From positions 434,001 through 498,000 of the forward strand of contig NZ_CP132985.1 in NCBI RefSeq assembly GCF_003286595.3: a stretch of DNA of 64,000 nucleotides, read 5' to 3'. This DNA is from Aerococcus mictus. GTDB taxonomy: Bacteria; Bacillota; Bacilli; Lactobacillales; Aerococcaceae. A model generated the notes under the pieces. The model worked only from the letters and a program-made list of their open reading frames with translations, was not told where the DNA came from and ran no database searches. The translations under genes were made by a program, and so were the position numbers. Below are positions 63,811 to 64,000 of the stretch, in pieces. Position 1 is the stretch's first letter. Each line of letters begins with the position of its first letter.

Positions 63811-64000
63811 TTATTGGACAGCTTTTAATAGGGCTTGGACCCGGTCAGTCTTCTCCCAAGGGAAGTAGCCCTTATCGCTAGGACGACCAAAGTGGCCGTA
63901 GGTAGCGGTTGGTTGGTAGATGGGCCGGCGCAAATCTAAGCTATTGATAATACCAGAAGGTGATAGTGGGAAGATTTCGCGAATAGCTTCTAATAAGCGG
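63811..64000 (-). CDS. metK: S-adenosylmethionine synthetase, C-terminal part
   Basis: The last 63 codons run leftwards from the window edge to TAA at 63811. The sequence ([20 protein letters not shown], then [14 protein letters not shown] and FPWEKTDRV) matches the C-terminal domain of MetK, which makes SAM from methionine and ATP. The catalytic and ATP-binding parts lie beyond the window. Confidence 0.92.
   Translation of the reverse strand, partial: RLLEAIREIFPLSPSGIINSLDLRRPIYQPTATYGHFGRPSDKGYFPWEKTDRVQALLKAVQ

Overview
The window looks like chromosome from a low-GC Gram-positive coccus of the Lactobacillales. The best guess is Aerococcaceae (Aerococcus-like), inferred from overall gene content and not proven. 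Supporting signs are strong AAGGAGG-type ribosome sites, sigma-A promoters, T-box and M-box leaders, lipobox lipoproteins, and a Bacillus-like gene order metG-tatD-rnmV-rsmA-veg-ispE-purR. Coding density is high, and I see no IS element, prophage, rRNA or CRISPR array.

Layout. 1-5 kb: a truncated coiled-coil lipoprotein, an alpha/beta-hydrolase-like protein with an unusual nucleophile position, a YugP-type zinc peptidase, glnA with a GlnR box over its promoter, and a stand-alone cyclodeaminase-family gene. 5-8 kb: M-box riboswitch, a short leader ORF and mgtA. 8-14 kb: T-box-tyrS, metG, tatD, rnmV, rsmA. 14-21 kb: an ABC-2 exporter, veg, ispE, a zinc uptake operon (adcA/adcC/adcB type) with a Zur-like box, and purR.

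21.8-39.5 kb is a surface-glycan locus: Wzx flippase, a sialyltransferase-like GT, a Wzy-like polymerase, two NodB deacetylases that bracket most of it, two paralogous polytopic proteins, a fused CMP-nonulosonate synthetase/PseG-like protein, a NeuB-family synthase, three GT2 enzymes, one GT2-GtrA protein and a tRNA-Arg(CCU). Together these suggest assembly and export of a glycan carrying a nonulosonic (sialic-like) acid. The early precursor genes and the initiating phosphoglycosyltransferase are absent from the window.

39.6-49.5 kb holds mostly housekeeping and small-function genes: an orphan OppA-like lipoprotein, flavodoxin, a GntR regulator, map, an LCP ligase, coaD, guaC and two tandem degV genes. 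49.5-53 kb is a second capsule-control cluster: a CpsB homologue that has lost nearly all its metal ligands, CpsC, CpsD (BY-kinase with a C-terminal Tyr cluster) and two small unknown genes. 53-57 kb has an array of long hairpin repeats, proBA, a VanY-type carboxypeptidase, another repeat copy and a HAD phosphatase. 58-64 kb has an unknown protein, a TPR protein, an AraC regulator, dapA, alr, a low-molecular-weight tyrosine phosphatase and the 3' end of metK.

The points I find most worth a second look are the nonulosonate locus with its nested paralogue pairs, the apparently dead CpsB next to an intact kinase (with an LMW-PTP elsewhere in the window), the family of structured intergenic repeats, and the small ORF between the M-box and mgtA.
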